A stretch of 64,000 nucleotides of DNA from an uncultured cyanobacterium (GCA_903871775.1 CAIQIA010000027.1:149175-213174); one strand, 5' to 3'. Counted from the stretch's first letter, positions 36,601 to 50,066 are shown. Notes: generated by a model from the sequence alone, not told the origin. Translations and numbers: made by a program.

Positions 36601-37661
36601 AGGGTTTCGATCGCCTTGGGGTGGTCCTGGCGGGCAGGACCGCCGACGAGGGCGAAGCCCGTCAGGCTCACCGCCGCGTCCACCAGGGCCTGATCGGGGT
36701 TGAGGGGGTCGAAGAAGAAGCTGTTGACGGGCTTTGAAAAATCGAGGCCGCCGCAGAAGACCGGGATCACCCGGGCTCCGCGGAATTCGAGCTCCTGGAT
36801 CAGGGCCACGTAGTGGGCGTCGTCGCCGGTGACGATGTGGCTGCGCTGAAGCACAAGACCCACGACGGGGCCGTCCCCCAGGTCGGAGCGGCTCTCCGTC
36901 CAGTTGAGGTACTCCTTGAGGTCCTCGAACATCGCCGGGGCTAGCGGATGCCAGATGCCCTGGTCGGGGAAGACCACCGGCTCGGCCACCGTCAACTCGG
37001 GACGCTCACCGGCCGCCCCGTCGAAGACGTAGCGGTCAGCCAGCATCAGCAGCATGTTGCGCAGATTGTCCGGTGTGCCGCCCAGCCAGTACTGGAAGCT
37101 GAGCATGAAGCAGCGGGCGTCCTGGGCCTTCTCGACCGGCAGGTACTTCAACACCGTGGGCAGGGTGTTGAGCAGCTTGAGCATGGCTTCCTGGAAGCCC
37201 GCGCCACCGGCCTCCTTGCGCTTGCGCATGAACTGGGCGATGGCACTGCGGCTCTGGCCCAGCTGAGCCATGGAGAAGCTGCCGAGCTTGTTGAGGCGCA
37301 TCACCTCCGGCATGGAGGGGAACACCACCGCCGCCCGCAGCCGGTCCCGATGGGGGCTGACGGCCTCGACCACCTTCTGGGCCAGATCCTCGATGAAGAT
37401 CAGCGAGGCGACGAAGACGTCGGCCGCGGCCACATCGGCCTGGAACTGGGCGTAGTTCTCCCCATCCCTCAGCTCTTCGATCAAATAGCCGCAAAGATCG
37501 ATGGCCAGCTCCCCCTCACCGCTGTTGATGGCCGCGGCGGCCTGGGTCAGGGCGTTCTGGTACTGGGGCTCGAGCACGACGTAGACGACCCGGAGCACCT
37601 GCCGGCCGTCCCCCTCGGGCGGGGAGATCCTGCGGCTGGCGGAACGGACCTGGGTGAACAT
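33666..37661 (-). CDS. chlH: Magnesium chelatase subunit H
   Basis: Porphyrin-binding subunit of Mg-chelatase, inserting Mg2+ into protoporphyrin IX as the first committed step of chlorophyll synthesis, with ChlD, ChlI and Gun4. 1331 residues, full length. N-terminal DUF3479 region ([39 protein letters not shown]); CobN/ChlH core with [63 protein letters not shown] and [24 protein letters not shown]. Divergent from dapB with a 66-base gap. The HLIP gene follows, which fits co-production of chlorophyll and a binding protein. Confidence 0.97.
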   Translation of the reverse strand: MFTQVRSASRRISPPEGDGRQVLRVVYVVLEPQYQNALTQAAAAINSGEGELAIDLCGYLIEELRDGENYAQFQADVAAADVFVASLIFIEDLAQKVVEAVSPHRDRLRAAVVFPSMPEVMRLNKLGSFSMAQLGQSRSAIAQFMRKRKEAGGAGFQEAMLKLLNTLPTVLKYLPVEKAQDARCFMLSFQYWLGGTPDNLRNMLLMLADRYVFDGAAGERPELTVAEPVVFPDQGIWHPLAPAMFEDLKEYLNWTESRSDLGDGPVVGLVLQRSHIVTGDDAHYVALIQELEFRGARVIPVFCGGLDFSKPVNSFFFDPLNPDQALVDAAVSLTGFALVGGPARQDHPKAIETLQRLNRPYMVALPLVFQTTQEWEDSDLGLHPVQVALQIAIPELDGAIEPIVLSGRDDATGKAHTLQDRVDAIAERAIRWANLRRKPRQEKKLAITVFSFPPDKGNVGTAAYLDVFGSIFRVLEEMRAAGYDVGTLPRDSRALMQLVLKDPEAMEGAPELAIAHRMSVEEYERLTPFSSRLEENWGRPPGQLNSDGQNLLIYGRHFGNVFIGVQPTFGYEGDPMRLLYSRSASPHHGFAAYYTYLEKVWGADAVLHFGTHGSLEFMPGKQMGMSETCYPDSLIGALPNLYYYAANNPSEATIAKRRGYASTISYLTPPAENAGLYKGLKELGELVGSYQQLREGGRGIQIVNAIVETARLCNLDHDVDLPSGDAVELDQEQRDAVVGAVYRQLMEIESRLLPCGLHTIGKPPTAEEAIATLVNIAALERDDEGLRSLPGLLAESLGRSIEEVYRGNDAGVLADVELNRRITSTSRQAVGAMVRSLTGRDGRVTLQDSFGWLWRTLERFGMRLPSPWLRVCCAAGFSQVNAVELDRLFSYLRGCLELVCADEEMQSLLRALDGNYVLPGPGGDPIRNPGVLPSGKNIHALDPQAIPTRAAVAAAKVVVDRLIERQRAEQGSWPETIACVLWGTDNIKTYGESLAQILWFLGVRPLADSLGRVNKLELIPLDELGRPRIDVVVNCSGVFRDLFINQMALIDQAVKLAAEAEEPLEMNFVRRHALEQAEVQGLSLRAAATRVFSNASGSYSSNVNLAVENSSWEQESELQDMYLQRKTFAFNADNPGEMNQNREVFESAMKTADVTFQNLDSAEISLTDVSHYFDSDPTKLIQNLREDGKAPASYIADTTTANAQVRSLSETIRLDSRTKLLNPKWYEGMLNSGYEGVREVAKRLNFTLGWSATSGSVDNFVYEEANETFINDPEMRQRLMDLNPHSFRRIVGTLLEVHGRGYWETSDANIQQLQQLYQDIEDRIEGVEPRP

Positions 37662-37727
37662 CCTCTGGGCGCGGTCGATCAGGAAAGATTACGGACAGAC
37701 TGCCGTTGCTGCGGCCGAACGACGACG

Positions 37728-38552
37728 ATGACCGATTCGACCATTCCCGTGGTGGTGGCCGGTGCCCTGGGTCGCATGGGTGCCGAGGTGGTGCGGGCCG
37801 TCCACGGCGCCAGCGACTGCCGGCTCGTGGGAGCCATCGACACCACGTCCGGCAGCATCGGGGAAGACGTGGGCGAGCGCCTTGGCCTGGGCCCCCTGGA
37901 GGTGGCCCTCAGCCCTGACCTCGAGGGCAGCCTCTGCCTGGCCAGCCAGCAGCATCCGGGCAGCGTCCTGGTCGACTTCACCCATCCCTCGGTGGTCTAC
38001 GAGCACACCCGCGCGGCCATTGCCTATGGCGTCGCACCGGTGATCGGCACCACCGGCCTGACGCCGGAGCAGCTCGCCGACCTGGCACGGCTGGCGGAAC
38101 GCTCCTCGATGGGGGCAGCGGTGGTGCCCAATTTCTCGGTGGGCATGGTGTTGCTGCAGCAGGCGGCGGCCGCCGCCGCACGCTTCTACGACCACGCCGA
38201 ACTGGTGGAACTGCACCACAACCGCAAGGCCGACGCCCCGAGCGGCACCTGCCTCAAGACCGCCGAGATGATGGAAGAGCTGGGCAAGAGCTTCAACGCC
38301 CCTGAGGTGGATGAGCACGAGAGCCTGGCGGGCAGCCGCGGCGGCCTGCGGCCCAGCGGGCTGCGGCTGCATGCGATCCGGCTGCCGGGCCTCGTGGCCC
38401 ACCAGGAGGTGCAGTTCGGCGCCGCCGGCGAGCGTTACGTGCTGCGGCATGACACCTTCGACCGGGCGGCCTACATGCCGGGGGTGCTGCACACCATCCG
38501 CCGGGTGCGGCAGCTGTCCGGCCTGGTGTACGGCCTCGAACGGCTGCTCTGA
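37728..38552 (+). CDS. dapB: 4-hydroxy-tetrahydrodipicolinate reductase
   Basis: Lysine/diaminopimelate pathway enzyme. The Rossmann start [47 protein letters not shown] and the catalytic region [23 protein letters not shown] are diagnostic. ATG at 37728, 274 residues, normal; the longer open frame is antisense to chlH. Followed after 8 bases by a conserved membrane protein gene. Confidence 0.96.
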   Translation: MTDSTIPVVVAGALGRMGAEVVRAVHGASDCRLVGAIDTTSGSIGEDVGERLGLGPLEVALSPDLEGSLCLASQQHPGSVLVDFTHPSVVYEHTRAAIAYGVAPVIGTTGLTPEQLADLARLAERSSMGAAVVPNFSVGMVLLQQAAAAAARFYDHAELVELHHNRKADAPSGTCLKTAEMMEELGKSFNAPEVDEHESLAGSRGGLRPSGLRLHAIRLPGLVAHQEVQFGAAGERYVLRHDTFDRAAYMPGVLHTIRRVRQLSGLVYGLERLL

Positions 38553-38560
38553 GGTCCCCC

Positions 38561-39205
38561 ATGCTCGTTCCCCTCAAACCCGGCGAACTGCAGCGGCTGG
38601 TGCCGCTGGTGGCCACCGGCCCCCAGTTCTCCCACTGCTGGGGCAACCCCAGCAAGGGTCTGCAGCGGGTGCTGGTCTCGAGCATCGGCGGCGTGATCCC
38701 CCTGCTGATCAGCCAGAGCACCTTCGGCTACGGCGCCGGCAGCGTCTGGCTGGTGATCGGCATCACGCTGCTGCTCTACGTCCTGTGGGGCCCGATCCTG
38801 GAGGCCGGCCAGCGCAACAGCGGCCTGCGGCGCTACCCGGCGGCGGCCCTGTTCGAGGGCACCATCGCTGATCTGTACACCCGTGAACGCCTTGAGGACC
38901 GGCAGGAACAGGCCGACCGCAGCGGTCGGCTTGAGGTCGTCGAGAACCGGCGCACGTGGCTGTGCCTCGAGCTGGAGGACGAGGACGGGCCCCTGGGGGT
39001 GCTCCGCTGCCCCCTGCTCAAGGAGCACCGCACCCTCCGCCGGGGGATGGTGCTGCGCTGTCTGGTGCTGGCCGAACGGGCCGATTTCGCCCGCATCGGC
39101 GCCCTCTCGGATGCCTGGATCCCCCAGGCACGACTCTGGGTCGGCGACTATCCCTACCTGCTGCGGCCGGCCTTCGAGGAGATCTGCCTGCGGCGCCTGC
39201 GCTAA
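38561..39205 (+). CDS. Conserved cyanobacterial membrane protein
   Basis: 214 residues. Soluble N-terminal part LQRLVPLVATGPQFSHCWG, then two hydrophobic segments (about 40-80: LVSSIGGVIPLLISQST and SVWLVIGITLLLYVLWGPIL), then a soluble domain containing FEGTIADLYTRERLEDRQE and WIPQARLWVGDYPYLLRPAFEEI. Probably anchored with a cytoplasmic C-domain. No named family recognised. Starts 8 bases after dapB; the stop overlaps the convergent folP by 4 bases. Confidence 0.72.
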   Translation: MLVPLKPGELQRLVPLVATGPQFSHCWGNPSKGLQRVLVSSIGGVIPLLISQSTFGYGAGSVWLVIGITLLLYVLWGPILEAGQRNSGLRRYPAAALFEGTIADLYTRERLEDRQEQADRSGRLEVVENRRTWLCLELEDEDGPLGVLRCPLLKEHRTLRRGMVLRCLVLAERADFARIGALSDAWIPQARLWVGDYPYLLRPAFEEICLRRLR

Positions 39206-40038
39206 CGGGGCCAGAGGGCATCGGCCATCCGGCAGGTCTGCACAATCGGCCCCACATCGTGGACCCGCACCACGCGGGCCCCGCCGGCGATGGCCCGGCA
39301 GACGCTGGCGGCGGTGCCCCAGAGGCGGGCCCTGGGGCGCGGCTCCTGCAGCACCGCCCCGATGAAGCGCTTGCGCGACGGACCCACGAGCAACGGAAAC
39401 CCGTGGCGCCCCAGGCGCGGTAAACCAGCCAGCAGGAGGAGGTTGTGCTCGGTGGTCTTGGCGAAGCCCAGGCCCGGATCCCAGAGGATGTTTCCGGGGG
39501 CCACCCCCGCCCGGCAGGCGACCTCGGTGGCCTGCAGCAGTTCGTTCTCGACCTCGGCGCAGAGGTCCCCGTAGCAGGCCAGGGCATCCATGGTGGTGCT
39601 GTCCCCACGGCTGTGCATCAGCACCAGGGGGCAGCCCCGCTCAGCCAGCAGCGGCAGCAGGCCGGGGTCAGCCCGACCGCCGCTGACGTCATTGATCCAG
39701 TCGGCACCGGCATCCAGGGCGGCGGCCGCCACCGCCGCCTGGGTCGTGTCAATGCTGATCAGCGGGCCAGGGCCCAGGTGCTCCCGCAGCAACGCCAGGG
39801 CAGGCAGCAGCCGACGGCACTCTTCCTCAGGCCCCACAACCTCGGCCCCGGGACGGCTGCTCTGGGCCCCCAGGTCGAGCACATCGGCCCCCTGGGCCAG
39901 GGCCCGTCGGGCGGCCGCCAGCACGGCCGTGGTGCCCTGCAGGCGACCACCATCGCTGAAGGAATCCGGCGTCAGGTTGAGCACGGCCATCACGCCGGTG
40001 CGGGCACCCCAGGGAAGCCGAGGGTCCGGCCGGCTCAC
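39202..40038 (-). CDS. folP: Dihydropteroate synthase
   Basis: Folate pathway: joins p-aminobenzoate to the pterin pyrophosphate. Motifs [87 protein letters not shown] and RVHDVG line the TIM barrel in order. 278 residues, normal. ATG overlaps the tpiA stop by 4 bases. Confidence 0.96.
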   Translation of the reverse strand: MSRPDPRLPWGARTGVMAVLNLTPDSFSDGGRLQGTTAVLAAARRALAQGADVLDLGAQSSRPGAEVVGPEEECRRLLPALALLREHLGPGPLISIDTTQAAVAAAALDAGADWINDVSGGRADPGLLPLLAERGCPLVLMHSRGDSTTMDALACYGDLCAEVENELLQATEVACRAGVAPGNILWDPGLGFAKTTEHNLLLLAGLPRLGRHGFPLLVGPSRKRFIGAVLQEPRPRARLWGTAASVCRAIAGGARVVRVHDVGPIVQTCRMADALWPR

Positions 40039-40787
40039 ACCGGTGCGGCCACCTGGTACCCGGCGATGCGGGCGAAGCCTTCAGGATCGAGGGAGGCACC
40101 ACCGACCAGGACGCCGTCGATGTCCGACTGGGCCATGATCTGGTCGATGTTGTCGGGCTTGACCGAACCGCCGTACTGGACGACAAGGGACGGCTCCCCC
40201 ACCCAGGTGCGGATCAACCCGCAGACACGGTTGGCTTCGCTGGCGGCACAGGTCTTGCCGGTGCCGATGGCCCAGATGGGCTCGTAGGCCACCACCAGCT
40301 GGCAGGGATCAAGGCCCTGCAACCCCTGCTCCACCTGACGCCGGATCACCCGTTCGGTGTCACCGCCCTCCCGCTGCTCATCGCTCTCGCCCACACACAC
40401 GATCGGCACCAGGCCGGCGGCCTGGGCCGCCCGGGCCCGCAGATTGATCTGCTCGTCGCTTTCGCTGAAGTACTTCCGCGGTTCGCTGTGGCCGACGATG
40501 GCGTAGCGCACGCCATGCTCGAGCAGCATCGCCGGGGAGATCTCGCCGGTGTAGGCGCCATGGCCCTCCCAGTGGACGTTCTGGCTGGAGAGGGCGACCG
40601 GGCTGCCGGCCAGGGCCTCGCTGAGGGTCTGGAGGGCTGTGAACGGTGGCGCCAGCACGATGGTGCGGTCCCCGGGCAGGTCGTTGATCAGCGGCAGGAA
40701 GCGCTGGGCGAAGGCCCGCGCCTCCGCACACGTCATGTGCATCTTCCAGTTGCCGGCGATCACCGCCGGACGCGACGCCGTGGCCAC
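40035..40787 (-). CDS. tpiA: Triose-phosphate isomerase
   Basis: Interconverts DHAP and glyceraldehyde-3-phosphate in glycolysis and the Calvin cycle. Catalytic residues in motifs AGNWKMH (Lys), [11 protein letters not shown] (His; the family usually has SERR) and [16 protein letters not shown] (Glu), phosphate loop YGGSVKPDN and [10 protein letters not shown] start at GTG 40787 ([16 protein letters not shown]); the frame is open to 40832 but would overlap the S4 gene. 250 residues. Coupled with folP. Confidence 0.96.
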   Translation of the reverse strand: MATASRPAVIAGNWKMHMTCAEARAFAQRFLPLINDLPGDRTIVLAPPFTALQTLSEALAGSPVALSSQNVHWEGHGAYTGEISPAMLLEHGVRYAIVGHSEPRKYFSESDEQINLRARAAQAAGLVPIVCVGESDEQREGGDTERVIRRQVEQGLQGLDPCQLVVAYEPIWAIGTGKTCAASEANRVCGLIRTWVGEPSLVVQYGGSVKPDNIDQIMAQSDIDGVLVGGASLDPEGFARIAGYQVAAPV

Positions 40788-40812
40788 GGACCCTGTGCAG
40801 GAGCCCGCCAAC

Positions 40813-41013
40813 CTAGGGCCCCGTCGGCGCATCAGGAAGGATCACCGCATGGGGCCGACCGTCGATGGCGAGCGCGTCGCCATCGCGGAGCTGGCGGCCC
40901 CGCCGCAGCTCAAGGGCCCCGTTGACCGTCACCTGGCCCGACTGCACCCGCAGCTTGGCCTCTCCCCCCGTGGCCACGAGGCCCCGCCATTTCAGGTACT
41001 GATCGAGTCGCAC
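40813..41013 (-). CDS. S4-domain RNA-binding protein
   Basis: 66 residues, a single S4 domain: [50 protein letters not shown]. The GEAK and VNG positions match the small YbcJ/YaaA-type RNA-binding proteins involved in ribosome or tRNA work. Starts on GTG at 41013. Twenty-five bases before the tpiA start, so it may lead the tpiA-folP transcript. Confidence 0.85.
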   Translation of the reverse strand: MRLDQYLKWRGLVATGGEAKLRVQSGQVTVNGALELRRGRQLRDGDALAIDGRPHAVILPDAPTGP

Positions 41014-41092
41014 CGCTTCGGCCTCATCGCTTCCGTCTCACCGCTTCCGCCGCAGCATGGGTCCGCGGCTGCTGCCCGCGTAGCCTGACCCG

Positions 41093-42856
41093 ATGCTCGC
41101 ACCCTCCCCGGCCGGCTTCCGCAGGCTGCTCCCCTCGCTGAAGCCCCATCGAGCACGGCTGGCGGTGGGTGGCGCGTGCATGCTCGTGTTCGTGGCCTGC
41201 TGGCCGCTGCTGGCCTCCCAGGCCGGCCGGCTGATTCCGGCGATTGGTGCCGGCGACGTGGGACGGGTGCTGCAGGTGATCTCGGTGGCCCTGGGACTGT
41301 TCCTGCTGCAGAAGCTGGCCCAGTTCGGCCAGGACACCCTGCTGGCCGCCCCGGCCCTGCAGGTGAGCCAGGAGCTGCGCCGTCAGCTGTTCGCCCGCCT
41401 GCAGCGGATCGACCTCGGAGCCCTCGAGAAGCTCTCGGCCGGTGACCTCACCTACCGCCTCACCGAAGACGCCGACCGCGTCGGCGAAGTGGTCTACAAG
41501 ACCATTCAGGACACGGTGCCCAGCGTGCTGCAGCTGGTGGCCGTCTTCGGCTATATGGTGGTGCTCGACTGGAAGCTGTCGCTGGCCACCCTGCTGCTGG
41601 CGCCGCTGGTGGCCCTGATGGTGAGCGGGTTCGGCGCCCGCGTCATGGCCGCCGCCGAACGCAGCCAGCGGCAGGTGAGCGAACTGGCGGGTCTGCTGGG
41701 CGAAGCCATCGCCGCCCTGCCGCTGGTGCGGGCCTTCGCCGCGGAACCCTGGCTGCAGCAACGGTTCGAGACCGAGATCGATGCCCACCGCCGGGCCCGG
41801 TACCGCACCCTCAGGCTCCTGGCCCTCCAGCATCCGGTGGTGGGGTTCCTCGAGGCCGCCGGGATTCTGGCGGTGCTGCTGATGGGCGCCGGTCGGATCG
41901 CCGCCGGTGATCTCAGCTCCGCCGGGTTCAGCAGCTACGTGGCGGCCCTGCTGATGCTGATCGACCCCATCTCCCACCTCACCACCAATTACAACGAGTT
42001 CCAGCAGGGTCAGGCCTCCCTGCGACGGCTGCGCGCCATCGAAGGTGAACGGCAGGAGCCCGCCGACCGCCACGGGGCCGTTCCCCTCGACAGGCCCCGG
42101 GGCGCCTTGGCCCTCGAGGCTGTCAGCTTCGGCTACGAGCCCGGAACACCCGTGCTGCGACACCTCGATCTGACGATCGAGCCCGGCCAGGTCGTGGCCC
42201 TCGTCGGCCCGAGCGGCGCCGGCAAGAGCACCCTGTTCTCGCTGCTGCTGCGGTTCAACATCGTCCAGGAGGGGAGGGTGCTGCTGGATGGCCATGACAT
42301 CCGCGACCTACGGGCCGCCGAGCTGCGCCGGGCCGTGGCCCTGGTGCCCCAGACCACCACGCTCTTCTCGGGCACGGTGGCCGAGGCGATCCGCTTCGGC
42401 CGCAACGCCAGCGACGACGCCGTGCGCCGGGCTGCCCGCCTGGCCAATGCCGACGGGTTCATCGAGGCCCTGCCCGGGGGCTACGCCAGCCGGATCGAGG
42501 AACGGGGCAGCAACCTCTCCGGCGGCCAGCGCCAGAGGCTGGCCATCGCCCGCGCCGTGCTGGGGGACCCGGCCGTGCTGCTGCTCGACGAGGCGACGAG
42601 CGCCCTCGATGCCGAGGCCGAGGAGGCGGTTCAGCAGGGGTTGCACCAGGCCATGGCCGGTCGCACGGTTCTGGTGATCGCCCACCGGCTCTCCACGGTG
42701 CAGGAGGCCGACCGCATCCTGGTGCTGGAGGGCGGGCGGATCGTCGAGGAGGGCAACCATGACCAGCTGATGCAGGCGGGGGGGCGCTACCGCGATTTCT
42801 GCAACCGTCAGCTGATCCGCGCCGCCGAACCGCTGCAGGCACCGGCCCATGGATGA
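41093..42856 (+). CDS. ABC half-exporter (MsbA-type), canonical ATPase
   Basis: 587 residues: six membrane helices in 1-310, with LSAGDLTYRLTEDADRVGEVVYKTIQDTVPS coupling region, then an ATPase: Walker A GPSGAGKSTL, Q-loop VPQTTTLFSGTV, signature LSGGQRQRLAIAR, Walker B LLLDEATSALD with the catalytic Glu and H-loop AHRLSTV. Exports lipids or drugs; substrate unknown. It is the catalytically canonical counterpart to the degenerate exporter at 6708. Overlaps the next gene by 8 bases. Confidence 0.93.
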   Translation: MLAPSPAGFRRLLPSLKPHRARLAVGGACMLVFVACWPLLASQAGRLIPAIGAGDVGRVLQVISVALGLFLLQKLAQFGQDTLLAAPALQVSQELRRQLFARLQRIDLGALEKLSAGDLTYRLTEDADRVGEVVYKTIQDTVPSVLQLVAVFGYMVVLDWKLSLATLLLAPLVALMVSGFGARVMAAAERSQRQVSELAGLLGEAIAALPLVRAFAAEPWLQQRFETEIDAHRRARYRTLRLLALQHPVVGFLEAAGILAVLLMGAGRIAAGDLSSAGFSSYVAALLMLIDPISHLTTNYNEFQQGQASLRRLRAIEGERQEPADRHGAVPLDRPRGALALEAVSFGYEPGTPVLRHLDLTIEPGQVVALVGPSGAGKSTLFSLLLRFNIVQEGRVLLDGHDIRDLRAAELRRAVALVPQTTTLFSGTVAEAIRFGRNASDDAVRRAARLANADGFIEALPGGYASRIEERGSNLSGGQRQRLAIARAVLGDPAVLLLDEATSALDAEAEEAVQQGLHQAMAGRTVLVIAHRLSTVQEADRILVLEGGRIVEEGNHDQLMQAGGRYRDFCNRQLIRAAEPLQAPAHG

Positions 42857-43181
42857 CCGCCAGCATGCCGATCCCGGCTGGGAGTACCGGGTGATCCACA
42901 TCGATGTGGCCGACAAGGCCCCGCCGCCCCGGCCCGACGCGAGCGAAGCCAGCGAACGGCTGGGTGGGGCCCTCAGCCCTGAATTCATCGCCCGGGAATT
43001 CCCGGATCTGTACAAGCGGCAGCCCTCCCTTCCCCGCCATCCGGCGGCGCAGCTGCAGCACTTTCTCAATCTGCTCGGCGAAGAGGGCTGGGAGCTGACC
43101 CAGACCGCCCAGATCGGCCCCCTGCTGATGTTCTTCTTCAAGCGTCCCCGCCGGGGGGAGCGAAGGGCGCAGCCTGACTAA
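42849..43181 (+). CDS. Conserved cyanobacterial hypothetical protein
   Basis: 110 residues. WEYRVIHIDV at the N-terminus and FLNLLGEEGWELTQTAQIGPLLMFFFKRP at the C-terminus flank a variable Pro/Ser region; the ends resemble DUF4177-type small domains (YRV...LN..G..GWEL...FKR). Soluble. Overlaps the ABC exporter stop by 8 bases, so coupled expression is likely. Confidence 0.7.
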   Translation: MDDRQHADPGWEYRVIHIDVADKAPPPRPDASEASERLGGALSPEFIAREFPDLYKRQPSLPRHPAAQLQHFLNLLGEEGWELTQTAQIGPLLMFFFKRPRRGERRAQPD

Positions 43182-43205
43182 AATACGGGCGAGTCCAGCG
43201 CTTCC

Positions 43206-43436
43206 ATGACCCAGTCCGGCGACCAGTCCCCCGTCCTCACCTTCGAGGGCAAGCGCTATGACCTCAACACCCTTCCTGACGACATGAAGGAGCTCGTGCG
43301 CGGCCTGCAGGTCGCCGACGCCCAGCTCCGCCTGCACGAGGACACCCTCAAGGTGCTGGCCGTCGGTCGCCAGTCCATGGCCCTGCAGCTGAATGAACGG
43401 CTCAGGACCGTCGAGGCCCTGCCCGACGAGTCCTGA
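43206..43436 (+). CDS. DUF6447-type small protein
   Basis: 76 residues: LTFEGKRYDLNTLPDDMKELVRGLQVADAQLRLHEDTLKVLAVGRQSMALQLNERL, a beta hairpin followed by a coiled-coil helix. The family is small and widespread in bacteria without a known role. ATG at 43206, 24 bases after the previous gene. Convergent with DUF3386. Confidence 0.72.
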   Translation: MTQSGDQSPVLTFEGKRYDLNTLPDDMKELVRGLQVADAQLRLHEDTLKVLAVGRQSMALQLNERLRTVEALPDES

Positions 43437-43457
43437 GACCAGGCGATCCAGGCGGCG

Positions 43458-44111
43458 TCAGGCCAGGGGTTCGAGATCGAGGAAGCGGAAGCTGACCGCC
43501 CCGTCCCCGTCGTCGGTGCTGATCCGCCGCTCCTGCAGCACCCACGGTCCGCCCTTGCCAAGGGGGACAAAGGTGTCCACGAAGTGCTGCACCGGTCCCT
43601 TCGGCTCACCGCTGGCGGGATCGCTGTAGCGGCTGCTGTAACGATGGCTGAGGTAGCCCGAGCCGGTCTCGGTGATCTCCTCGGTGTGGATCGTCACCAC
43701 CGTGCCGTGGATGTGACGGTGCACCATCGTCACCACATCGTTGGCGATGCGGTACCGGTCACCGGCGTTCCGCCCACCCACCGCGATCTCGAGTCCGGTG
43801 TCCTCCTGGGCGCAGGCCGTGAAGGTGTTGTCGGCGTGGGTCTGCTCGAACGGACGGCGCACGCGGTGGATGCAGACCTCCCAGAGCTGCTGCTGCAGTG
43901 CCTTATCGACCTCGGCGTCGTCGATGCCCTCCACGCTGCCCCGCAGATCGGCCCCCACCTGGAAGCGCCCGCGCACGCATCGCTCGCCCTGCTGCCATTC
44001 GCAGACGCCGCGGTAGCCCGCAAAGCCTGGTTCCCAGGTGTAGCGGTTCTCGTAGGCCGCCCTGAACAGCTCGCGCACGTCGGTGCCGGGGGCAATGGCC
44101 GTTGCGGTCAT
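43458..44111 (-). CDS. DUF3386 family protein
   Basis: 217 residues of a cyanobacterial family of unknown function: DVRELFRAAYENRYTWEPGFAGYRGVCEW, DDAEVDKALQQQLWEVCIHRVRRPFEQTHADNTFT, YRIANDVVTMVHRHIHGTVVTIHTEEI and VQHFVDTFVPLG. A soluble beta-rich fold is likely. ATG at 44111, 27 bases after carB ends, same strand. Confidence 0.85.
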   Translation of the reverse strand: MTATAIAPGTDVRELFRAAYENRYTWEPGFAGYRGVCEWQQGERCVRGRFQVGADLRGSVEGIDDAEVDKALQQQLWEVCIHRVRRPFEQTHADNTFTACAQEDTGLEIAVGGRNAGDRYRIANDVVTMVHRHIHGTVVTIHTEEITETGSGYLSHRYSSRYSDPASGEPKGPVQHFVDTFVPLGKGGPWVLQERRISTDDGDGAVSFRFLDLEPLA

Positions 44112-44138
44112 GGGCCGAACAACAACTGATCGACAAGC

Positions 44139-47459
<3,321 letters not shown>

Positions 47460-47561
47460 GGGCGGTGGCGGGGCAGTCTGGCTTCAGCTTCTCACTCCCG
47501 CCCCCCTCCGTGGGGCTCGCTAGGGTGTGTGTCGATCACGACGTCGGAAGCGTCCGCATCC

Positions 47562-48197
47562 ATGAGTGAGCTCCAGCGCCTGAAAGGGCTGCTGCCGCCG
47601 GAAATGCAGAGCTGGGTCTTTGTCGAGGCCGCGGCCTCGGCCACGCCTCCCCTGATCAACCTGGAGGAGATCGGCCGCGACGAGGTGGAGATCCAGATCG
47701 ATCTGGATGCCTGGGACGCCCTGGCCCTCGACCATCGCAACCTGCTGTTCTGGCACGAGGTGGGCCGCATCCAGAACGACACCATTCCCCGGGACGGCTG
47801 GGAGATGGCGGCCCTGGCCATCGGCCTCGGGGGGGCCATCGGAGAGCTCTGGGTTCAGGACGGCCTGCTGTTGGTGCTGGCCATGGGGCTCTCCGGCTTT
47901 GCCGGCTACCGGCTGTACCTCAAGAACAACTCCGAAAAACGGCTTCAGGACGCCATCGCCGCCGACGAGCGGGCCATCGGCCTGGCCACCCGCTTCGGCT
48001 ACACGCTGCCGAATGCCTACAAGAGCCTGGGCGGCGCCCTGAAGGAACGGATCGAACAGACCCGCAAGAAGCGCCAGCGGGCCTTCTTCGAGGATCGCCT
48101 CGAAGCCCTCCGGCGCAGCGCCGGCAAGGCCCGCGAGGAGATGGCCCAGCAGCAGGGCAGCCGCAGTTCCCTCACCAGCGAGAACGTCTATGGATAG
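47562..48197 (+). CDS. DUF3318 family protein
   Basis: 211 residues. The family pattern is seen: LQRLKGLLPPEMQSWVFVEAA, EEIGRDEVEIQIDLDAWDALALDHRNLLFWHEVGRIQNDTIPRDGWE, a hydrophobic pair (AALAIGLGGAIGELWVQDGLLLVLAMGLSGFAGYRLY) and a helical C-terminus with NAYKSLGGALKERIEQTRKKRQR. Role unknown. ATG at 47562. Stop overlaps the rsfS start by 8 bases. Confidence 0.85.
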   Translation: MSELQRLKGLLPPEMQSWVFVEAAASATPPLINLEEIGRDEVEIQIDLDAWDALALDHRNLLFWHEVGRIQNDTIPRDGWEMAALAIGLGGAIGELWVQDGLLLVLAMGLSGFAGYRLYLKNNSEKRLQDAIAADERAIGLATRFGYTLPNAYKSLGGALKERIEQTRKKRQRAFFEDRLEALRRSAGKAREEMAQQQGSRSSLTSENVYG

Positions 48198-48579
48198 TGC
48201 CGGGCTGGCCCAGCTGGCCGCCGAGGCTGCGGACGACCGCAAGGCCGTCGACATCCGCCTGCTGCGGGTGGAACAGGTGACGACCCTCACCGAATGGTTT
48301 CTGATCTGCAGCGGGCTCTCCGATGTGCAGGTCCGGGCGATCGCCCGCTCCGTGGAGGACCGGCTCGAAACCGAAGGATCGCGGCTGCCCCTGAGACGCG
48401 AAGGGCTCAGCGAGGGGCGCTGGATTCTCCTGGACTACGGCGACCTGATCGTGCAGGTTTTCACGCCCCAGGAGCGCCGTTACTACGATCTTGAAGCCTT
48501 CTGGGGCCACGGGGAGAGCATTCCCTTCCTGCCGGCCCCCTCGGTGTCCACCGGCACCCCACCCCTCAGCACCCCATGA
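48190..48579 (+). CDS. rsfS: Ribosomal silencing factor RsfS
   Basis: Binds L14 of the large ribosomal subunit and prevents subunit joining in starvation. 129 residues: AAEAADDRKAVDIRLLRVEQVTTLTEWFLICSGLSDVQVRAIARSVEDRL and GRWILLDYGDLIVQVFTPQERRYYDLEAFWGH are the family's two blocks. Translationally coupled at both ends by overlaps of 8 and 4 bases. Confidence 0.95.
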   Translation: MDSAGLAQLAAEAADDRKAVDIRLLRVEQVTTLTEWFLICSGLSDVQVRAIARSVEDRLETEGSRLPLRREGLSEGRWILLDYGDLIVQVFTPQERRYYDLEAFWGHGESIPFLPAPSVSTGTPPLSTP

Positions 48580-49064
48580 ACGAGGTCTGCCCGGTTCCTC
48601 CTGACCAGCGACCGCTGCACGAGTTCCGGCAACTGCAGACCTCCTGGTTCTTCCGCTGGCCGGTGCAGTCGCCCACCAGCCTTTCCCGCTCCCTGCTGCT
48701 CGGCTGGGCCCTCTGCCTGCCCGTCACCCTGCTGGTGGCCAGCGGCAGCTTCAGCCTTCGCCACCATCCCCCCCAGCTGGTGATCGCAGCCGCCCTGGCC
48801 GCCGTGGCCCTGCCGGCCCTGCTGCTGGTGCGGCAATGGCTGGGCTGGACCTACGTGCAGCGCCGGTTGCTGAGTGAACGCATCGCCTACGAAGAATCGG
48901 GCTGGTACGACGGCCAGGAATGGGAAAAGCCCCTGCACTGGCGGCAACAGGACCTGCTGGTGGCCCAGCACCAGGTGAAACCGGTGCTGCAGCGGCTGCT
49001 GCGGGCCGCCCTGTGGCTGCTGCTGCTGGTCGCGGGTGGCACCGGCCTCTGGCAGGCTCTCTGA
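48576..49064 (+). CDS. CGLD27 (DUF1230) membrane protein
   Basis: 162 residues. Family pattern: CPVPPDQRPLHEFRQLQTSWFFRWP, two membrane helices (about 40-62 and 68-90), WTYVQRRLLSERIAYEESGWYDGQEWEKP, and a third helix near 140-158. Its algal homologue is a conserved Greenlineage protein linked to photosynthetic fitness; no biochemical role is known. Overlaps rsfS by 4 bases. Confidence 0.88.
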   Translation: MNEVCPVPPDQRPLHEFRQLQTSWFFRWPVQSPTSLSRSLLLGWALCLPVTLLVASGSFSLRHHPPQLVIAAALAAVALPALLLVRQWLGWTYVQRRLLSERIAYEESGWYDGQEWEKPLHWRQQDLLVAQHQVKPVLQRLLRAALWLLLLVAGGTGLWQAL

Positions 49065-49088
49065 AACCCTGCGGTTCATCCCAGCGGC

Positions 49089-50066
49089 ATGGCTCCTTCA
49101 ATCGGCCGTTCACCCAGCTCGCGGCCGACGCCGCCTCCCCTGGAGGTGCGGCTGCTGAGGAACGGCATGGTCGAATCGCTGCACCGGGTCCATGCCGTGG
49201 TGGCCGACACTCGGGGCCGGCTGCTGATGCGGGCGGGAGACGCCTGCCATCTGAGCTTCATCCGTTCCGCCCTCAAGCCGTTCCAGGCCGAAGCCTTCGT
49301 GGCCAGCGGTGCCGCCGACCTGCAGGGCGCCACCGATCGCTCCCTGGCCATAGCCTGTGCCTCCCATGGGGGCAGCACCGAACAGGCCCGGGAGGTGTTC
49401 CAGCTGCTCTGGAAAGCCGAGGTGGATGTGTCGTACCTGCGCTGCCCCTGTCCGGAGGGGGCGACCAGCCCCCTGCAGCACAACTGCTCGGGCAAGCACG
49501 CCGCCTTTCTGGCCACCTGCCGGCGGCTGGGCTGGCCCCTGGAGAATTACCTCGACCCCGACCATCCCCTGCAGCAGGACGTGCTGCGCCGGGTGGCCGA
49601 ACGGCTCGGCCTGCCTGCCGCCGAGCTGATCACCGCCTGTGACGACTGCGGTGCACCGACACTGCAGCTGCCCCTGGCCCAGATGGCTCTGCTCTACTCC
49701 CACCTCGGCAGCGGTGGATTACCCACCCTGGAGCGGCTGACGCGGGCGATGCAGGCCCACCCGGAGCTGGTGGCGGGCGAAGGGCGCTTCGACACCGAAC
49801 TGATGCGGCGTTCCCTGGGGCTGCTGGTGAGCAAGGGGGGCGCCGAGGGCATCCAGTGCCTGGCCCGACTGGGGGAAGGGCTTGGGCTCGCGATCAAGGT
49901 CGAGGACGGCTCCCACCGGGCGAAGTGGGCGGTGGCACTGCATCTGCTGCGGCAGCTGGAGTGGCTCACCCCCGCGGCCCAGGAGGAACTGGAGCAGCGC
50001 TTCCTGCATCCGATGGCCGGCCAGCGGCTCGATGTCGTCGGGGAGCTGCGGTTTGACGGCGCCTGA
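49089..50066 (+). CDS. Asparaginase (Rhizobium/II-like family)
   Basis: 325 residues of the asparaginase family distinct from AnsA/AnsB: VRLLRNGMVESLHRVHAVVAD, RSALKPFQAEAFVASGA, IACASHGGSTEQAREV, LQHNCSGKHAAFLATCRRLGWP (the Ser/Lys active-site block), ACDDCGAPTLQLPL with the paired Cys, and a conserved KVEDGS motif in AIKVEDGSHRAK. Hydrolyses asparagine to aspartate and ammonia. Starts 24 bases after CGLD27 and ends 50 bases before tRNA-fMet. Confidence 0.88.
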   Translation: MAPSIGRSPSSRPTPPPLEVRLLRNGMVESLHRVHAVVADTRGRLLMRAGDACHLSFIRSALKPFQAEAFVASGAADLQGATDRSLAIACASHGGSTEQAREVFQLLWKAEVDVSYLRCPCPEGATSPLQHNCSGKHAAFLATCRRLGWPLENYLDPDHPLQQDVLRRVAERLGLPAAELITACDDCGAPTLQLPLAQMALLYSHLGSGGLPTLERLTRAMQAHPELVAGEGRFDTELMRRSLGLLVSKGGAEGIQCLARLGEGLGLAIKVEDGSHRAKWAVALHLLRQLEWLTPAAQEELEQRFLHPMAGQRLDVVGELRFDGA